A stretch of 15,133 bases of DNA from CAZIKB01 sp964539665 (GTDB taxonomy: Bacteria; Zhuqueibacterota; Zhuqueibacteria; Oceanimicrobiales; Oceanimicrobiaceae): positions 1 through 15,133 of the forward strand of contig CAZIKB010000138.1 in the NCBI GenBank assembly GCA_964539665.1, given 5' to 3'. Below the pieces are notes generated by a model, which saw nothing but the letters and a program-made list of their open reading frames with translations, ran no database searches and was not told the origin of the DNA. Positions 1 to 8,584 of this stretch are shown in pieces. The position numbers and the translations under genes are program-made. The stretch's first letter is position 1; the number at the start of each line of letters is the position of its first letter.

Positions 1-176
1 GTTTTTTAAAATAAATTTAAAAAGCATTTGCATTTCAATATAGCAGAATGACAGATAAATTGCATTTCGCAGAAGTCTAAGATTATGATATAATGTACAC
101 CATATTGAATTAAATTACAAGAAATAAGTATTTAACGCTGTCTTTTTCAGAGTAAAGGGACGAAGCATTTACCTTT

Positions 177-3100
177 TTACCGAACCAATAACAATTTGCG
201 AGATGTTTGAAAGCTACCAGCTTCAAACCGATAAACATATATGCCGGACGCCGCCGGTAAACTATCACGTGTCTGACCATCCCACTTTACATGATGACGG
301 CCAGCAGGCAAACTACGATTGGTAAGCGTCGTGACATGCTGTCCCAATAAATTATAAATGTCAACTTTAACCTGTGTATCCTGTGGTATGGAAAAATGAA
401 TAACCGTGCTGCTGTTAGAAATAAACGAATTGGCTTTTAAAATAAACGGATTTGGATAATTTTGACTGAGAGCAAAACGTTCTGGTACTTCAGGAGTATT
501 ATCTGTAACATCGGTTGGAAACCCAAAATAATTTAATGCGCCAGACATTAAATCTGCGCGGTCTTCTTCTGTTGTAATTGTTTCGAAAGGAAATGCCAGG
601 TAAATAAGCTTAGCTTCCTCAGTTTGCTCAGTGTATTTACCGGTAAATTGAATACCCGCTAAGCGAAGATTATCATACATCAACGCTACTTCACTACCCT
701 CAGCCGGCAATATGTAGTCAGGAAAATCTTCTATGTAAGAATCTTCTGTATTCATAGTGCCAAAAATAATGTCCAATCCATCGAAAAACGTCCCTCCTGC
801 CCCGAGAATTCTGTTCGAACCTGATAAATCGCCAAGATACTTTGCTTTTAACAGATGTTCAGATCGCTCGGATTCAGAGTGGGTGGTTTCGTCAAAATCA
901 TAACCAATTTCTGAGCCTGATATAAACAAATTACCGCCGGCTTCCAAATATTTGAGCAACCGCCATTGGTCAACAGCAGCCAGCGATTCGTCTGAACGAC
1001 TGTCATCACCACATAAGTAAATAACTAAATCATAATCTTCAAGATTAATCTCACCGGTTTGAACAGCCGTTTCAGTGCATGAATCGAATCCATAGCCGTT
1101 TGCATTAATCGCATCGCCGTGACTTTTCACAAATGGATGATAGCGCAAACGCCAACTTGCAATGCGATCAAAATTATCAACTATTAATATCTTCGTTCCC
1201 CCACTTAAACCAACTCCATAAGTGTCGGTAGGCTCACTCTTGAGTAGCTGTGATGTTTGTCCCTCAACTTCAATTTGATTAGTATCCACAGCAACCATTC
1301 TGAAGTAAACCTTCGAACTGACTCCATTGTAGTTTAAAAGATAGTGATCTGTATCAGCGCCCAATGTTTCCTCGTCGACCGTTGGGGCACTCCATATTTG
1401 TCCATTATCACTTTGATACAATCGATACCCTGCAATATCTCCCTCAAGGCTTGGATACCAGGCCACTTCTATTTCATTCGAGATATTATTAGTACGCCGT
1501 ACCCATTTTAGTGTTGGCGGCGCAGGCGGATCGAGTCTATCAACTTTTTCGAAACGAAAGGCGTCTAAAACCAGACGAGTCGGAATATCAACTAAACCGC
1601 TTAATTCAACATAACCATTACCATCATCAAAGTGAACCGGAGTTGGGCTGATTTTGCCCCATTTGCGATGATAAACACTATTGTATTCAGGGAAAGTTGG
1701 ATGTGTATAGCCATTTTTATTCCCAAATTCATAGTGTGCACTTTCACCTAAGAATGTATTGTTTACAGCTATCAGGATATTGTAATCCCCTGGCTCCGGG
1801 ACATTTGGATATATTCGCGCAACATGACTGCCATCATTATCTCCCGTTACCAATCTTCTGCCATCGATCAAATTTGGTAAATTGACATCATTATCATCAT
1901 TTAGCCACATACCCGTGAGTTCAAGTGTGGCATTATACATAGTCGTTCCGGTTTCAATTTCAGCTTGTAATGCTTCAACCTCGATGACAAAATTAAAAGA
2001 ATATTGCATTCGGTTAGGTGAAGAGGCCAGGTCTGACGCTTCTACATTCACTGTAACGTTTTGCGAATATGGGAAACTTGCCAGAGGCTGAAGGAAAACC
2101 TGGTATTCATTACTCGAGCCTGAAATAGCGGGTAAAACAACCTCATTGTTAATTTGAACAACAATCGAGCTCAAATCCACACCTTCTTCATCATCCAGAA
2201 TGCTAAATGAAACGCTTGTATTGGGAGATATTTCCTGTTTAAACGGCTGCGGCATCGGATTGACTACATACGGTGCACCAAAACCAAGCTGCTTTCGAAT
2301 TCCATTGCGAAGCTCGGTTATCCGAACATAAAAATTTTCCCCGGGACAGGCAGTTGGATTGTAATCGCGATGTCCAAACAGGGAATCCGGATTTACACCA
2401 TATTCAAGAACCAGCCAGCTCCAAATTTCAACCAAGCTTTCAAGTGCTTTTTCAGTAGGAAATTCTTCAAAAATCTCATAATTACCAAAAAGAGAGATGC
2501 CAATATTACCGGTATTATTCCCCCCTGCATGTGTGCCGCGATATTGCGGTAGAACGCCTTCGTAGATTCTTCCAGAGTCATCCATACAGAAATGATAGCC
2601 TATGTCCTGCCAGCCGCGACCGAATTGATGAAAATTCTGAATAAATTTTTGTTCAGCGATTCCATCCTCTAAAGTTGCTACTCTGCGTCCTGCTGTGTGA
2701 TGTTGAGTTAATCTAAAGGGTGTGTGCGGCACATAAGTACCAATTACTGAATTCGCTCCCCATTCTTCACGGGTGATTATTGGCGGTTGGGGTATGGTAT
2801 CCACAGGTACAAATTGTAATTTCTGTGGGGGAATACCGGGAATCTCCCGGGTATTTTCAGTGCTCTTTATATCCACTACCTCTACTGCATAAATTTCAAC
2901 GCGTGCCGGAGTATTTATTCCTTGATTTAAAAGCCTGTATTTCAGTTTTCGAGCAGAAACATTTGGAAGGTCAAATCTCGCCCAGAAACGTCCATTTGTG
3001 AATACTTTCATATAAACATCATGCCAATTACTCCACAGCCCGTCAGGTTGCGGATAGCTGATTTGTAAAACTAAATTACTGTCAGCAAGTGTACCATTGA

Positions 3101-3317
3101 AAAGAACTCGGTTAAATGGGACTATGCTATTGGAGCTTGTGGGTGATTCATAGAATGTATTGCTGATAGCTTTTTGTAAAATATTGTTAGTCACTTCTAA
3201 TTCCAGATTAGGCGCGTTTTCGAACCGCAGCATCTCCCCTGTTTCTTGAGCAGAGATAAAAGTAATTAAGCTAAGAAGAGTCATTACACAAATGGATATT
3301 TTCCGGAACAAATACAT
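177..3317 (-). CDS. Exported PGRP-type N-acetylmuramoyl-L-alanine amidase, multidomain, with T9SS sorting domain
   Basis: Predicted to cleave the MurNAc-L-Ala bond of peptidoglycan outside the cell. The frame is open to 3392, but I place the start at the ATG at 3315-3317. It has GAGGG five bases upstream and opens a good signal peptide (MYLFRKISIC... ending FISAQ, residues 1-24). Numbering from that Met (1046 aa), residues about 178-345 are a PGRP/amidase_2 domain: H206 of HHTAG, Y241 of GYHF, H316 of GHRDY and C324 of ACPG are the expected zinc/catalytic set, and T322 sits at the T7-lysozyme Lys position, as in PGRP amidases. An Ig-like stretch (~350-445) follows, then a golvesin/Xly-like region (~450-600), an Fn3-like domain (~605-705), a class I glutamine-amidotransferase/ThuA-like fold (~710-940, motifs KILIVDNF, DYDLVIYLCG, GGNLFISGSEIG) and a sorting domain (~945-1046). 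In the sorting domain, NYPNPF is followed by about 11 extra residues. Domain names after the amidase are from pattern only and less certain. Confidence 0.9.
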   Translation of the reverse strand: MYLFRKISICVMTLLSLITFISAQETGEMLRFENAPNLELEVTNNILQKAISNTFYESPTSSNSIVPFNRVLFNGTLADSNLVLQISYPQPDGLWSNWHDVYMKVFTNGRFWARFDLPNVSARKLKYRLLNQGINTPARVEIYAVEVVDIKSTENTREIPGIPPQKLQFVPVDTIPQPPIITREEWGANSVIGTYVPHTPFRLTQHHTAGRRVATLEDGIAEQKFIQNFHQFGRGWQDIGYHFCMDDSGRIYEGVLPQYRGTHAGGNNTGNIGISLFGNYEIFEEFPTEKALESLVEIWSWLVLEYGVNPDSLFGHRDYNPTACPGENFYVRITELRNGIRKQLGFGAPYVVNPMPQPFKQEISPNTSVSFSILDDEEGVDLSSIVVQINNEVVLPAISGSSNEYQVFLQPLASFPYSQNVTVNVEASDLASSPNRMQYSFNFVIEVEALQAEIETGTTMYNATLELTGMWLNDDNDVNLPNLIDGRRLVTGDNDGSHVARIYPNVPEPGDYNILIAVNNTFLGESAHYEFGNKNGYTHPTFPEYNSVYHRKWGKISPTPVHFDDGNGYVELSGLVDIPTRLVLDAFRFEKVDRLDPPAPPTLKWVRRTNNISNEIEVAWYPSLEGDIAGYRLYQSDNGQIWSAPTVDEETLGADTDHYLLNYNGVSSKVYFRMVAVDTNQIEVEGQTSQLLKSEPTDTYGVGLSGGTKILIVDNFDRIASWRLRYHPFVKSHGDAINANGYGFDSCTETAVQTGEINLEDYDLVIYLCGDDSRSDESLAAVDQWRLLKYLEAGGNLFISGSEIGYDFDETTHSESERSEHLLKAKYLGDLSGSNRILGAGGTFFDGLDIIFGTMNTEDSYIEDFPDYILPAEGSEVALMYDNLRLAGIQFTGKYTEQTEEAKLIYLAFPFETITTEEDRADLMSGALNYFGFPTDVTDNTPEVPERFALSQNYPNPFILKANSFISNSSTVIHFSIPQDTQVKVDIYNLLGQHVTTLTNRSLPAGRHHVKWDGQTRDSLPAASGIYVYRFEAGSFQTSRKLLLVR

Positions 3318-3322
3318 CTTTA

Positions 3323-3327
3323 CCCTC
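3323..3327 (-). promoter_or_regulatory. Ribosome binding site that fixes the start of the PGRP-type amidase
   Basis: On the minus strand, GAGGG lies five bases before the ATG at 3317. The longer open frame to 3392 has no comparable site, and its extra 25 residues would precede an otherwise normal signal peptide. This supports the shorter start. Confidence 0.6.
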
Positions 3328-3405
3328 GATTCATGATTTGTACTAAAAGTTAAAATTAATATACTTATTTTAATTTTTAAATCAAATATCATTTCAAATA
3401 ATGTT

Positions 3406-3496
3406 GAACCACTATTTAATTTGTAAATAATAATTAATTTTGTTATTATTGGAAAAATATCTTATAGCAATTATGTGTTTATATAAATAGTGGTTC
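3406..3496. repeat. 91-bp AT-rich element bounded by a perfect 13-bp inverted repeat
   Basis: GAACCACTATTTA at 3406-3418 is matched exactly by its reverse complement TAAATAGTGGTTC at 3484-3496. The 65-bp AT-rich core holds a second, nested palindrome: AATAATAA at 3426-3433 and TTATTATT at 3443-3450. It sits between the two divergent amidase genes (starts at 3317 and 3694), so it could be a small non-autonomous mobile element, a pair of operator half-sites, or a long hairpin. No clear target-site duplication is visible at the edges. Confidence 0.7.
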
Positions 3497-3513
3497 GAAA
3501 ATAGCCCATTGTT

Positions 3514-3611
3514 TCATTCCTGCATGTTTTCAGTGGGAATCTCTTGCCTGAAATGAGGAGATTCCCCGAATCGAGTTCGGGGCAGGCCTGCAAAAAAGAT
3601 CGCAGGAATGA
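3514..3611. repeat. REP/MITE-like palindromic element with 10-bp terminal inverted repeats
   Basis: TCATTCCTGC at 3514-3523 is the exact reverse complement of GCAGGAATGA at 3602-3611. Inside are two strong stems: GGGAATCTC (3535-3543) with GAGATTCCC (3558-3566), and CCCCGAA (3564-3570) with TTCGGGG (3576-3582) around a 5-base loop. The two stems share 3564-3566, so they are partly alternative. It is G+C-rich against an AT-rich flank. 'CATTCCTGC...GCAGGAATG' ends resemble dispersed palindromic repeats seen in many bacterial genomes, so I infer a multicopy element. It lies 82 bp upstream of the Amidase_3 gene. A role in transcription is possible but unproven. Confidence 0.7.
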
Positions 3612-3693
3612 CATATTAATCGAGTTTTCGGTCAATCACTAAATAGTCAACTGGTCCTGAGTTGGATATCAAAATGCTTGAATAGGAGAATGA

Positions 3694-6138
3694 ATGAGAA
3701 AGCAATTTTGTAATTATTTTCTGAAGTTAATTTGCATGATTTTATTAGTATTTAGTACATGGATAAATATCAGCGCACAGGATTTATCTGGTTTGAGTGT
3801 TTGTATTGATCCTGGGCATGGAAACGGTAACAACAATCAAGGGCCAACCGGACTTCGTGAGGCCGACATCAACCTAAAAGTGGCGCTTTTCTTAAAGGCA
3901 TTTCTAAAAAGTGTTAATATTGACACTGTTTTGCTCACTCGATTAGACGATTCCACTAATCCCAGACTCAGTCAAAGAGAATCATTTGCAAATTCCTTTG
4001 GAGTTGACTGGTTTCATTCTGTACATCATAATGCCTTTAATGGCACTCGACGTTATACATTACTTTTATATGAGGAATTAGGCAATGGCCAACCGCAGTG
4101 GCCTGGAGAATCTGATGTGATGAGTAGTATTATTGCACAGAGCATTTGGCAGGCACTCAGAACGTCTCATTTTAGAGTTTTTGGCGACTTCAGTTTTTAT
4201 GGACAACCATCCTACCTTGGAGTACTAAACAGTCTGTTGATGCCGGGAGAATTATCTGAGGGAACTTTTCATGACAATTTAATTGAAGAGAATAAATTAC
4301 GTAATCCTGACTTCATTGAACTTGAAGCTCAAGCATTATTTATAGCTTTTCTGCAGTATTATGAAGAAGGCACTTTGACAACTGGAACTTTGTCCGGAAT
4401 TATTACGAATGCTGAATCCCGTCGAACAATTAATAACGCAGAAGTTTCATTAAAACCGCTTGGTTCGAATTATAGTACCGATTTAAATAATAATGGACTG
4501 TATGTTTTTCATAATGTTGCGCCAGGCCAATACCAGGTAACGGTTAACGCCCAGGGCTTTGATAGTCAGGAAAAGAACATTCTGGTCAAAGCCCAGACAT
4601 TCAATTTTCTGGACATTTCGCTGCCAGTTTCACGTTTTCCAATGATAACCATGACACTACCCGTAGACCAGGCAACTGACTTTGGTGTTTATAATGAAAT
4701 AGGGATGCGCTTCAGCAGACAAATGGACCGTCCGAGCGTTGAGTCAGCATTCAGCGCCAATCCCCAAGTTGCAGGACACTTCATCTGGAATTCTAATGAT
4801 GATATAGCTCTTTTTGAACCGGACATCCGTTTTGAATTCAGCACGGAATATGAAGTTCGTATTGCAGGTACGGCTTTGGACAAAGTTGGATTTCAGCTTG
4901 ATGGCAACAGTGATGGTACCGGAGGCGATGATTTTACGTTTACTTTTACTACTACGTTCCTTGATACTACAAAACCTGTGATACTTGATTTTTTTCCGGT
5001 TCAACGAGATACAGGAGTCTTTTTAAAAGATGTGTTTTTCGCGCAGTTTAATGAAGAAATGGACCCTGCCTCCTTGAATAACAATACTATATTGCTCACT
5101 GGTGGTGGTACGAACGTTGATTTGTTAACCGATTACATCCAGGATAATTCGCACCGAGTTACTTTTACACCTTCAGAAATTCTAATGCCTGGAACACGTT
5201 ATTTTATTACTTTTACCAGTGGAATTAGCCTGGTTAATGGAGCGCAATCAGGAAGCAGTTTTAAATGGCAATTTATTACCCAAAATACACCGATTCAAAT
5301 AAAAATATTAGATGACTTTGAAGGTGATTTCCTCTGGTCTGCTCCCGATGATTCGCCTTTTACTCAACAAACAAATCCTGATAGTACACTGTTTCAATTG
5401 TCTCAGGATGTATTTATTTCTAATAACAACGCCGGCAAGCTGAAATATGAATTTTTGGGTAATGATGGTTTCATACAAATTGACAAACTCAATCAATTTA
5501 ATATAAATCTTGAAGAATTGCATGAGTTTGGATATCATATTTATGGCGATAACAGTGACAATCAAATCAGGTTATTTTTTACTGACCAGGATGGTGAGGA
5601 AGCTCTCCCATGGACAAATATAGATTGGTCTGGTTGGAAGCTATTTCGTTATAATTTGAATCAAGTGCAATTAGAACCCGGATTGAATGGGAATGGTATT
5701 TTTGATAGTCAGGAAATCACATTAGGTGGAATCCAGCTTAAATTTATTGGACACAATAGGGGTACACTCTATTTTGATGATTTTATTGAAATTGTACCTG
5801 ATGCATCCACTTCGGTAAAGCTGAAAAAACCTGAATCACTCTTGCCGGAAAATGTTATATTAGGCCAAAATTATCCAAATCCATTTAATCCCAAAACGGT
5901 CATAAGCTACCGAGTTCCCGATAATTTCATACAACCTCAAAAAGTAACTCTGCAAGTGTTTAACTTGCAGGGACAAAAAGTTCGTACTTTAGTTGATGCG
6001 GACAAAAGTTCTGGATATTATAGCACAGCCTGGGATGGTAATAATGATTTTGGTGAAGATGTAAGCACCGGATTATATATTTATCAAGTTAGAATCGGTC
6101 ACTTAACAGCAAATAAAAAAATGATATTCATAAAGTGA
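3694..6138 (+). CDS. Exported Amidase_3 (AmiC-type) N-acetylmuramoyl-L-alanine amidase with T9SS sorting domain
   Basis: Zinc amidase expected to release peptide stems from peptidoglycan, secreted to the outside or cell surface. AGGAG at 3684-3688 is spaced five bases from the ATG. Residues 1-29 are a signal peptide (ending NISAQ). The Amidase_3 domain spans about 33-225: H42 of DPGHG, E56 of LREAD and H111 of SVHHN are the zinc ligands, and E189 of LSEGTF is the likely catalytic Glu. Then come a carboxypeptidase-regulatory-like domain (~231-308), two Big_5-type Ig domains (~310-425 and ~430-530, each with an 'F...MD' motif), a region resembling a carbohydrate-binding jelly roll (~535-705, starting ILDDFEGDFLW), and a sorting domain (~718-814, with NYPNPFNPKTVISYRVP). 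At 814 aa it is far longer than a bare Amidase_3. It is divergent from the PGRP-type amidase and is followed 21 bp later by a TolB-like gene. Confidence 0.92.
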   Translation: MRKQFCNYFLKLICMILLVFSTWINISAQDLSGLSVCIDPGHGNGNNNQGPTGLREADINLKVALFLKAFLKSVNIDTVLLTRLDDSTNPRLSQRESFANSFGVDWFHSVHHNAFNGTRRYTLLLYEELGNGQPQWPGESDVMSSIIAQSIWQALRTSHFRVFGDFSFYGQPSYLGVLNSLLMPGELSEGTFHDNLIEENKLRNPDFIELEAQALFIAFLQYYEEGTLTTGTLSGIITNAESRRTINNAEVSLKPLGSNYSTDLNNNGLYVFHNVAPGQYQVTVNAQGFDSQEKNILVKAQTFNFLDISLPVSRFPMITMTLPVDQATDFGVYNEIGMRFSRQMDRPSVESAFSANPQVAGHFIWNSNDDIALFEPDIRFEFSTEYEVRIAGTALDKVGFQLDGNSDGTGGDDFTFTFTTTFLDTTKPVILDFFPVQRDTGVFLKDVFFAQFNEEMDPASLNNNTILLTGGGTNVDLLTDYIQDNSHRVTFTPSEILMPGTRYFITFTSGISLVNGAQSGSSFKWQFITQNTPIQIKILDDFEGDFLWSAPDDSPFTQQTNPDSTLFQLSQDVFISNNNAGKLKYEFLGNDGFIQIDKLNQFNINLEELHEFGYHIYGDNSDNQIRLFFTDQDGEEALPWTNIDWSGWKLFRYNLNQVQLEPGLNGNGIFDSQEITLGGIQLKFIGHNRGTLYFDDFIEIVPDASTSVKLKKPESLLPENVILGQNYPNPFNPKTVISYRVPDNFIQPQKVTLQVFNLQGQKVRTLVDADKSSGYYSTAWDGNNDFGEDVSTGLYIYQVRIGHLTANKKMIFIK

Positions 6139-6159
6139 TTAAACAGATAGGATTAGATT

Positions 6160-7116
6160 ATGCACAAAATAACTGCAAAAATTTTGTTTTGGCTGCTCAT
6201 TCAAACAACTCTATATGCACAAGAAATTTGGCACCCTTCAAGCGAACCATTAAACTTAACACCCAAAGAAAAATATTTTATGCAGCCCATTTGGTCACCA
6301 GATGGACTTAGAATCGCAGTTGCCGGCAGAAATTACCAGGGAATTTGGATAATGGATTATAACGGACAAAACCTGCAAAGATTAACAGATGACATGTCAG
6401 CCGGGTATAAATTCGCTTGGTCATCAGATTCCAAGGAAATTGTAGCAAGAGTGCTCCAAAAACGTGGACGAAGAAGATCTCGTCTGATAAAGATATATAA
6501 TATTAACGAGAAACAAAACAGAGTTATTAGCGGTAAGAAAACTGCTGTTTATAGCCTGCCGAAATGGACTATGAATGACACTAAAGTTTATTTCCTGACA
6601 AAGAAAGGTATCGAACTTATCGATTCAAATAAATCTGTATTCAATGCAAGATTATTGTCAGAAATAGCTCGCCCGATTGTTTACTCTAAACAAAACAGAT
6701 TTATCATATTAGACGCGCAAGGTGAAGAGCGCCATCAAATCGAACCTGTTAAAGGTAATTATTTGAATACAGTGCTTTCACCAAATGGCCAACAAATTGC
6801 TTTCGAAGTGTTGGGAGGCAATATGTTTGTCGTGAATATTGATGGGACAGGTCTTACTGATTTAGGCCGCGGTGAACGACCACGCTGGTCACCCGATAAT
6901 GAATGGCTGGCTTATATGATTCCAACCGACGACGGTCATCAATTTATATCGTCTGATATTTACGTGATTAAAGTAGATGGTACTGGTAAAACTAATTTAA
7001 CAAACACTTCAAAATTATTAGAGATGAATCCTGATTGGTCGCCTGATGGGCAATCTATTGCTTATGATGAAAGGACTTCCGGGAGAATTTATAAGCTGGG
7101 TGTGGAGAAGAATTAA
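6160..7116 (+). CDS. TolB-like six-bladed beta-propeller protein (PD40 repeats), exported
   Basis: A 318-aa protein with a signal peptide (MHKITAKILF... ending TLYAQ, residues 1-21). It carries about six PD40/WD40-like blades, seen as W-S-P-D-G motifs: QPIWSPDGLRIAV, FAWSSDSKEIV, PKWTMNDTKVYF, TVLSPNGQQIAF, RPRWSPDNEWLAY and NPDWSPDGQSIAY. This is the TolB C-terminal propeller pattern. The N-terminal domain of true TolB is absent, and no Pal or Tol genes lie nearby, so I would not call it tolB. It has no type IX sorting domain, which suggests a periplasmic location, unlike its neighbours. Only 21 bp separate it from the upstream amidase stop, so the two are probably co-transcribed. The ribosome binding site is weak (TAGGAT). 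Molecular role unknown; such propellers usually bind proteins or ligands. Confidence 0.82.
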   Translation: MHKITAKILFWLLIQTTLYAQEIWHPSSEPLNLTPKEKYFMQPIWSPDGLRIAVAGRNYQGIWIMDYNGQNLQRLTDDMSAGYKFAWSSDSKEIVARVLQKRGRRRSRLIKIYNINEKQNRVISGKKTAVYSLPKWTMNDTKVYFLTKKGIELIDSNKSVFNARLLSEIARPIVYSKQNRFIILDAQGEERHQIEPVKGNYLNTVLSPNGQQIAFEVLGGNMFVVNIDGTGLTDLGRGERPRWSPDNEWLAYMIPTDDGHQFISSDIYVIKVDGTGKTNLTNTSKLLEMNPDWSPDGQSIAYDERTSGRIYKLGVEKN

Positions 7117-7253
7117 TTTTAGGTGAGAGTGATAATCTCGGCTTTCGGTTGGTTACGCCAAAAAAATGAATCAAAAAAATCTTCACGAATATCCACAATA
7201 ATAAACCAATTCATTAAATCAAATATACTTTTTCTTAATTTTGGACAACGGAT

Positions 7254-7403
7254 TTAGTTAACAAGAGTCAGTATTCAGGTCATCATCACATAGTTTGGAA
7301 TGGTAAAAACCATGAAGGAGGTGAGGTGCCAAGCGGTGTTTACTTTTATCAATTAAGGATTGGTGATGAGTTGCATGTGCGGAAATTATTATTGTTGCGT
7401 TAA
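7254..7403 (+). pseudogene. Orphan T9SS sorting-domain remnant
   Basis: A 49-codon open stretch plus TAA encodes the end of a sorting domain, from LVNKSQYSGHHHIVWNG to RKLLLLR, with no start codon, signal peptide or N-terminal half. By hand alignment it differs from the tail of the gene ending at 8584 at about 10 of 49 residues. The preceding stretch, 7117-7253, is AT-rich and holds nothing I can recognise. It is best read as the only surviving end of a deleted T9SS cargo gene. Confidence 0.8.
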
Positions 7404-7579
7404 GGCATTATGTTTTATTAAAACAAGAGAAAATTTTTGGGAGGAAGAATCTGTTTTTGTTGCCTATTTTAGTAAAGGCGGTTATGACACTTACATGCAA
7501 TTTTTTAAGAATTGATTCTTATAAATTTTATTATTCTTTTATTTAGACTTTGATAAAGATTTTTTTGTTGTGAGGTTTT

Positions 7580-7621
7580 ATGAATCATTTGAAATCAGCA
7601 AAGATAGTTATGATTTTTTAA
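7580..7621 (+). pseudogene. Broken leader: start and first residues of a signal peptide
   Basis: ATG at 7580 opens a 13-residue peptide MNHLKSAKIVMIF that ends at TAA. It matches the start of the intact gene at 8852 (MNHLKSVMIVIFLVLL), including the upstream GAGGT-type ribosome binding site. The hydrophobic core is cut short, so this is a dead duplicate of that leader, lying just before the next real gene at 7649. Confidence 0.65.
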
Positions 7622-7648
7622 AGTCAGGCTATTTTTTTGGAGAATGTT

Positions 7649-8584
7649 ATGGGCCGCTTTAATATATTTTTTAGTATCATATTTTTTACGTCTGTAATTA
7701 CGCAATTGTGGGCACAACAAGCCGATTCCCTTAAAGCATTTTACCCGCTTCATGTAGGAGACCTTTGGGAATACGAAATTAACGAATCTGGCTTCATTTA
7801 TAAGGCATCAACAAAAATCACTGGAGATACAACTCTCGAAAACGGAAAGAAATATTTTATCCGTGTTTATAATGATGATTTTGGGACTTTCAATATCAAT
7901 TTCTCCCGCATAACCGATTCTTTGGAAGTCGTAGCCTATTTTTCAAATTCTTTGGGAACCGGCGAACGATTAGTCTACAAACTTGATGCACAAAAGGGTG
8001 ACACCTGGGCTTCTTCAGATTCTTTGAGTTTGATAACGGTTACTTTAGATTCCACTTTTGAAGAAGAAATGTTTGGAGAGATACGTCCCAAAAATTTATA
8101 CAGGCTTAAGCGTTTTAACAAAAACACAGGAGAGTTTGTTCAAGAAATGTTTAACCATCTGACGTTTGGAATAGGGTTTAGCCATCTTAGTGGGGGAGAT
8201 GGAATTGCTGAGATAGGGCGTTGGACACTGACTGGTGCGATAATCGATGGGAAAGAGTTTGGTGAGGTGACCTCCGTCAAGGATCTGATAGATAGAAATT
8301 ATTCTAAAAGTTTCAGTCTTTTCCAAAACTACCCAAATCCATTTAATTCGGAGACAAAAATAGAATACGAGGTAAATCGAATGAGTCAAGTCTACCTTAG
8401 CATAATAGACATCATTGGAAGGGAGGTGATAACCTTAGTTAACAAGAATCAGTATTCAGGTCATCATCACATAGTTTGGAATGGAAAAAGCCAGGAAGGA
8501 GGTAAGGTTGCAAGTGGAGTTTATTTCTGTCAATTAAGGGTTGACAATGAGGTGCATGTGCGAAAATTATTATTATTGCGTTAA
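7649..8584 (+). CDS. Exported protein with 'PLxVGxxWxYE' domain and T9SS sorting domain, function unknown
   Basis: I choose the ATG at 7649, with GGAG at 7639-7642 six bases before it; the frame also opens at a TTG at 7637. The product is 311 aa. Residues 1-22 or 23 are a signal peptide (ending QLWAQ). The middle part begins FYPLHVGDLWEYE and has a mostly beta-strand pattern, with KLDAQKGDTW and a glycine-rich GIGFSHLSGGDG. I do not know its function. The C-terminal ~85 residues are a sorting domain (NYPNPFNSETKIEY ... RKLLLLR) that by hand count matches the tail of the next gene at 74 of 85 positions, although the two passengers are unrelated. The passenger resembles the C-terminal part of the lipoprotein at 10962-12056 in motif order. 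Confidence 0.85.
   Translation: MGRFNIFFSIIFFTSVITQLWAQQADSLKAFYPLHVGDLWEYEINESGFIYKASTKITGDTTLENGKKYFIRVYNDDFGTFNINFSRITDSLEVVAYFSNSLGTGERLVYKLDAQKGDTWASSDSLSLITVTLDSTFEEEMFGEIRPKNLYRLKRFNKNTGEFVQEMFNHLTFGIGFSHLSGGDGIAEIGRWTLTGAIIDGKEFGEVTSVKDLIDRNYSKSFSLFQNYPNPFNSETKIEYEVNRMSQVYLSIIDIIGREVITLVNKNQYSGHHHIVWNGKSQEGGKVASGVYFCQLRVDNEVHVRKLLLLR

Larger units (their letters stand above)
7254..7621 (+). repeat. Copy 1 of sorting-tail/trailer repeat
   Basis: Contains the orphan sorting-domain end (7254-7403), a non-coding trailer (7404 to about 7506, including ACAAGAGAAAATTTTTGGGA and TGCCTATTTTAGTAAAGGC) and a leader with a start codon (about 7510-7621). The same order of blocks recurs at 8324-8881. 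The trailer recurs again at 10559-10665. The 7117-7648 gap therefore holds duplicated and decayed gene parts rather than unique intergenic DNA. Confidence 0.8.

Noticed and set aside
89..94. TATAAT near the left end as a plus-strand promoter
   Set aside because: No acceptable -35 box at 16-18 bp, and no plus-strand gene follows; it points into the 3' end of the minus-strand amidase.
3318..3392. Longer start for the PGRP-type amidase
   Set aside because: The 25 extra residues precede a complete signal peptide and lack a ribosome binding site. The ATG at 3317 has GAGGG correctly spaced.
3435..3442. TAATTTTG as a Bacteroidota-type TAnnTTTG promoter element
   Set aside because: No TTG lies at the right distance upstream, and such AT-rich matches are expected by chance here.
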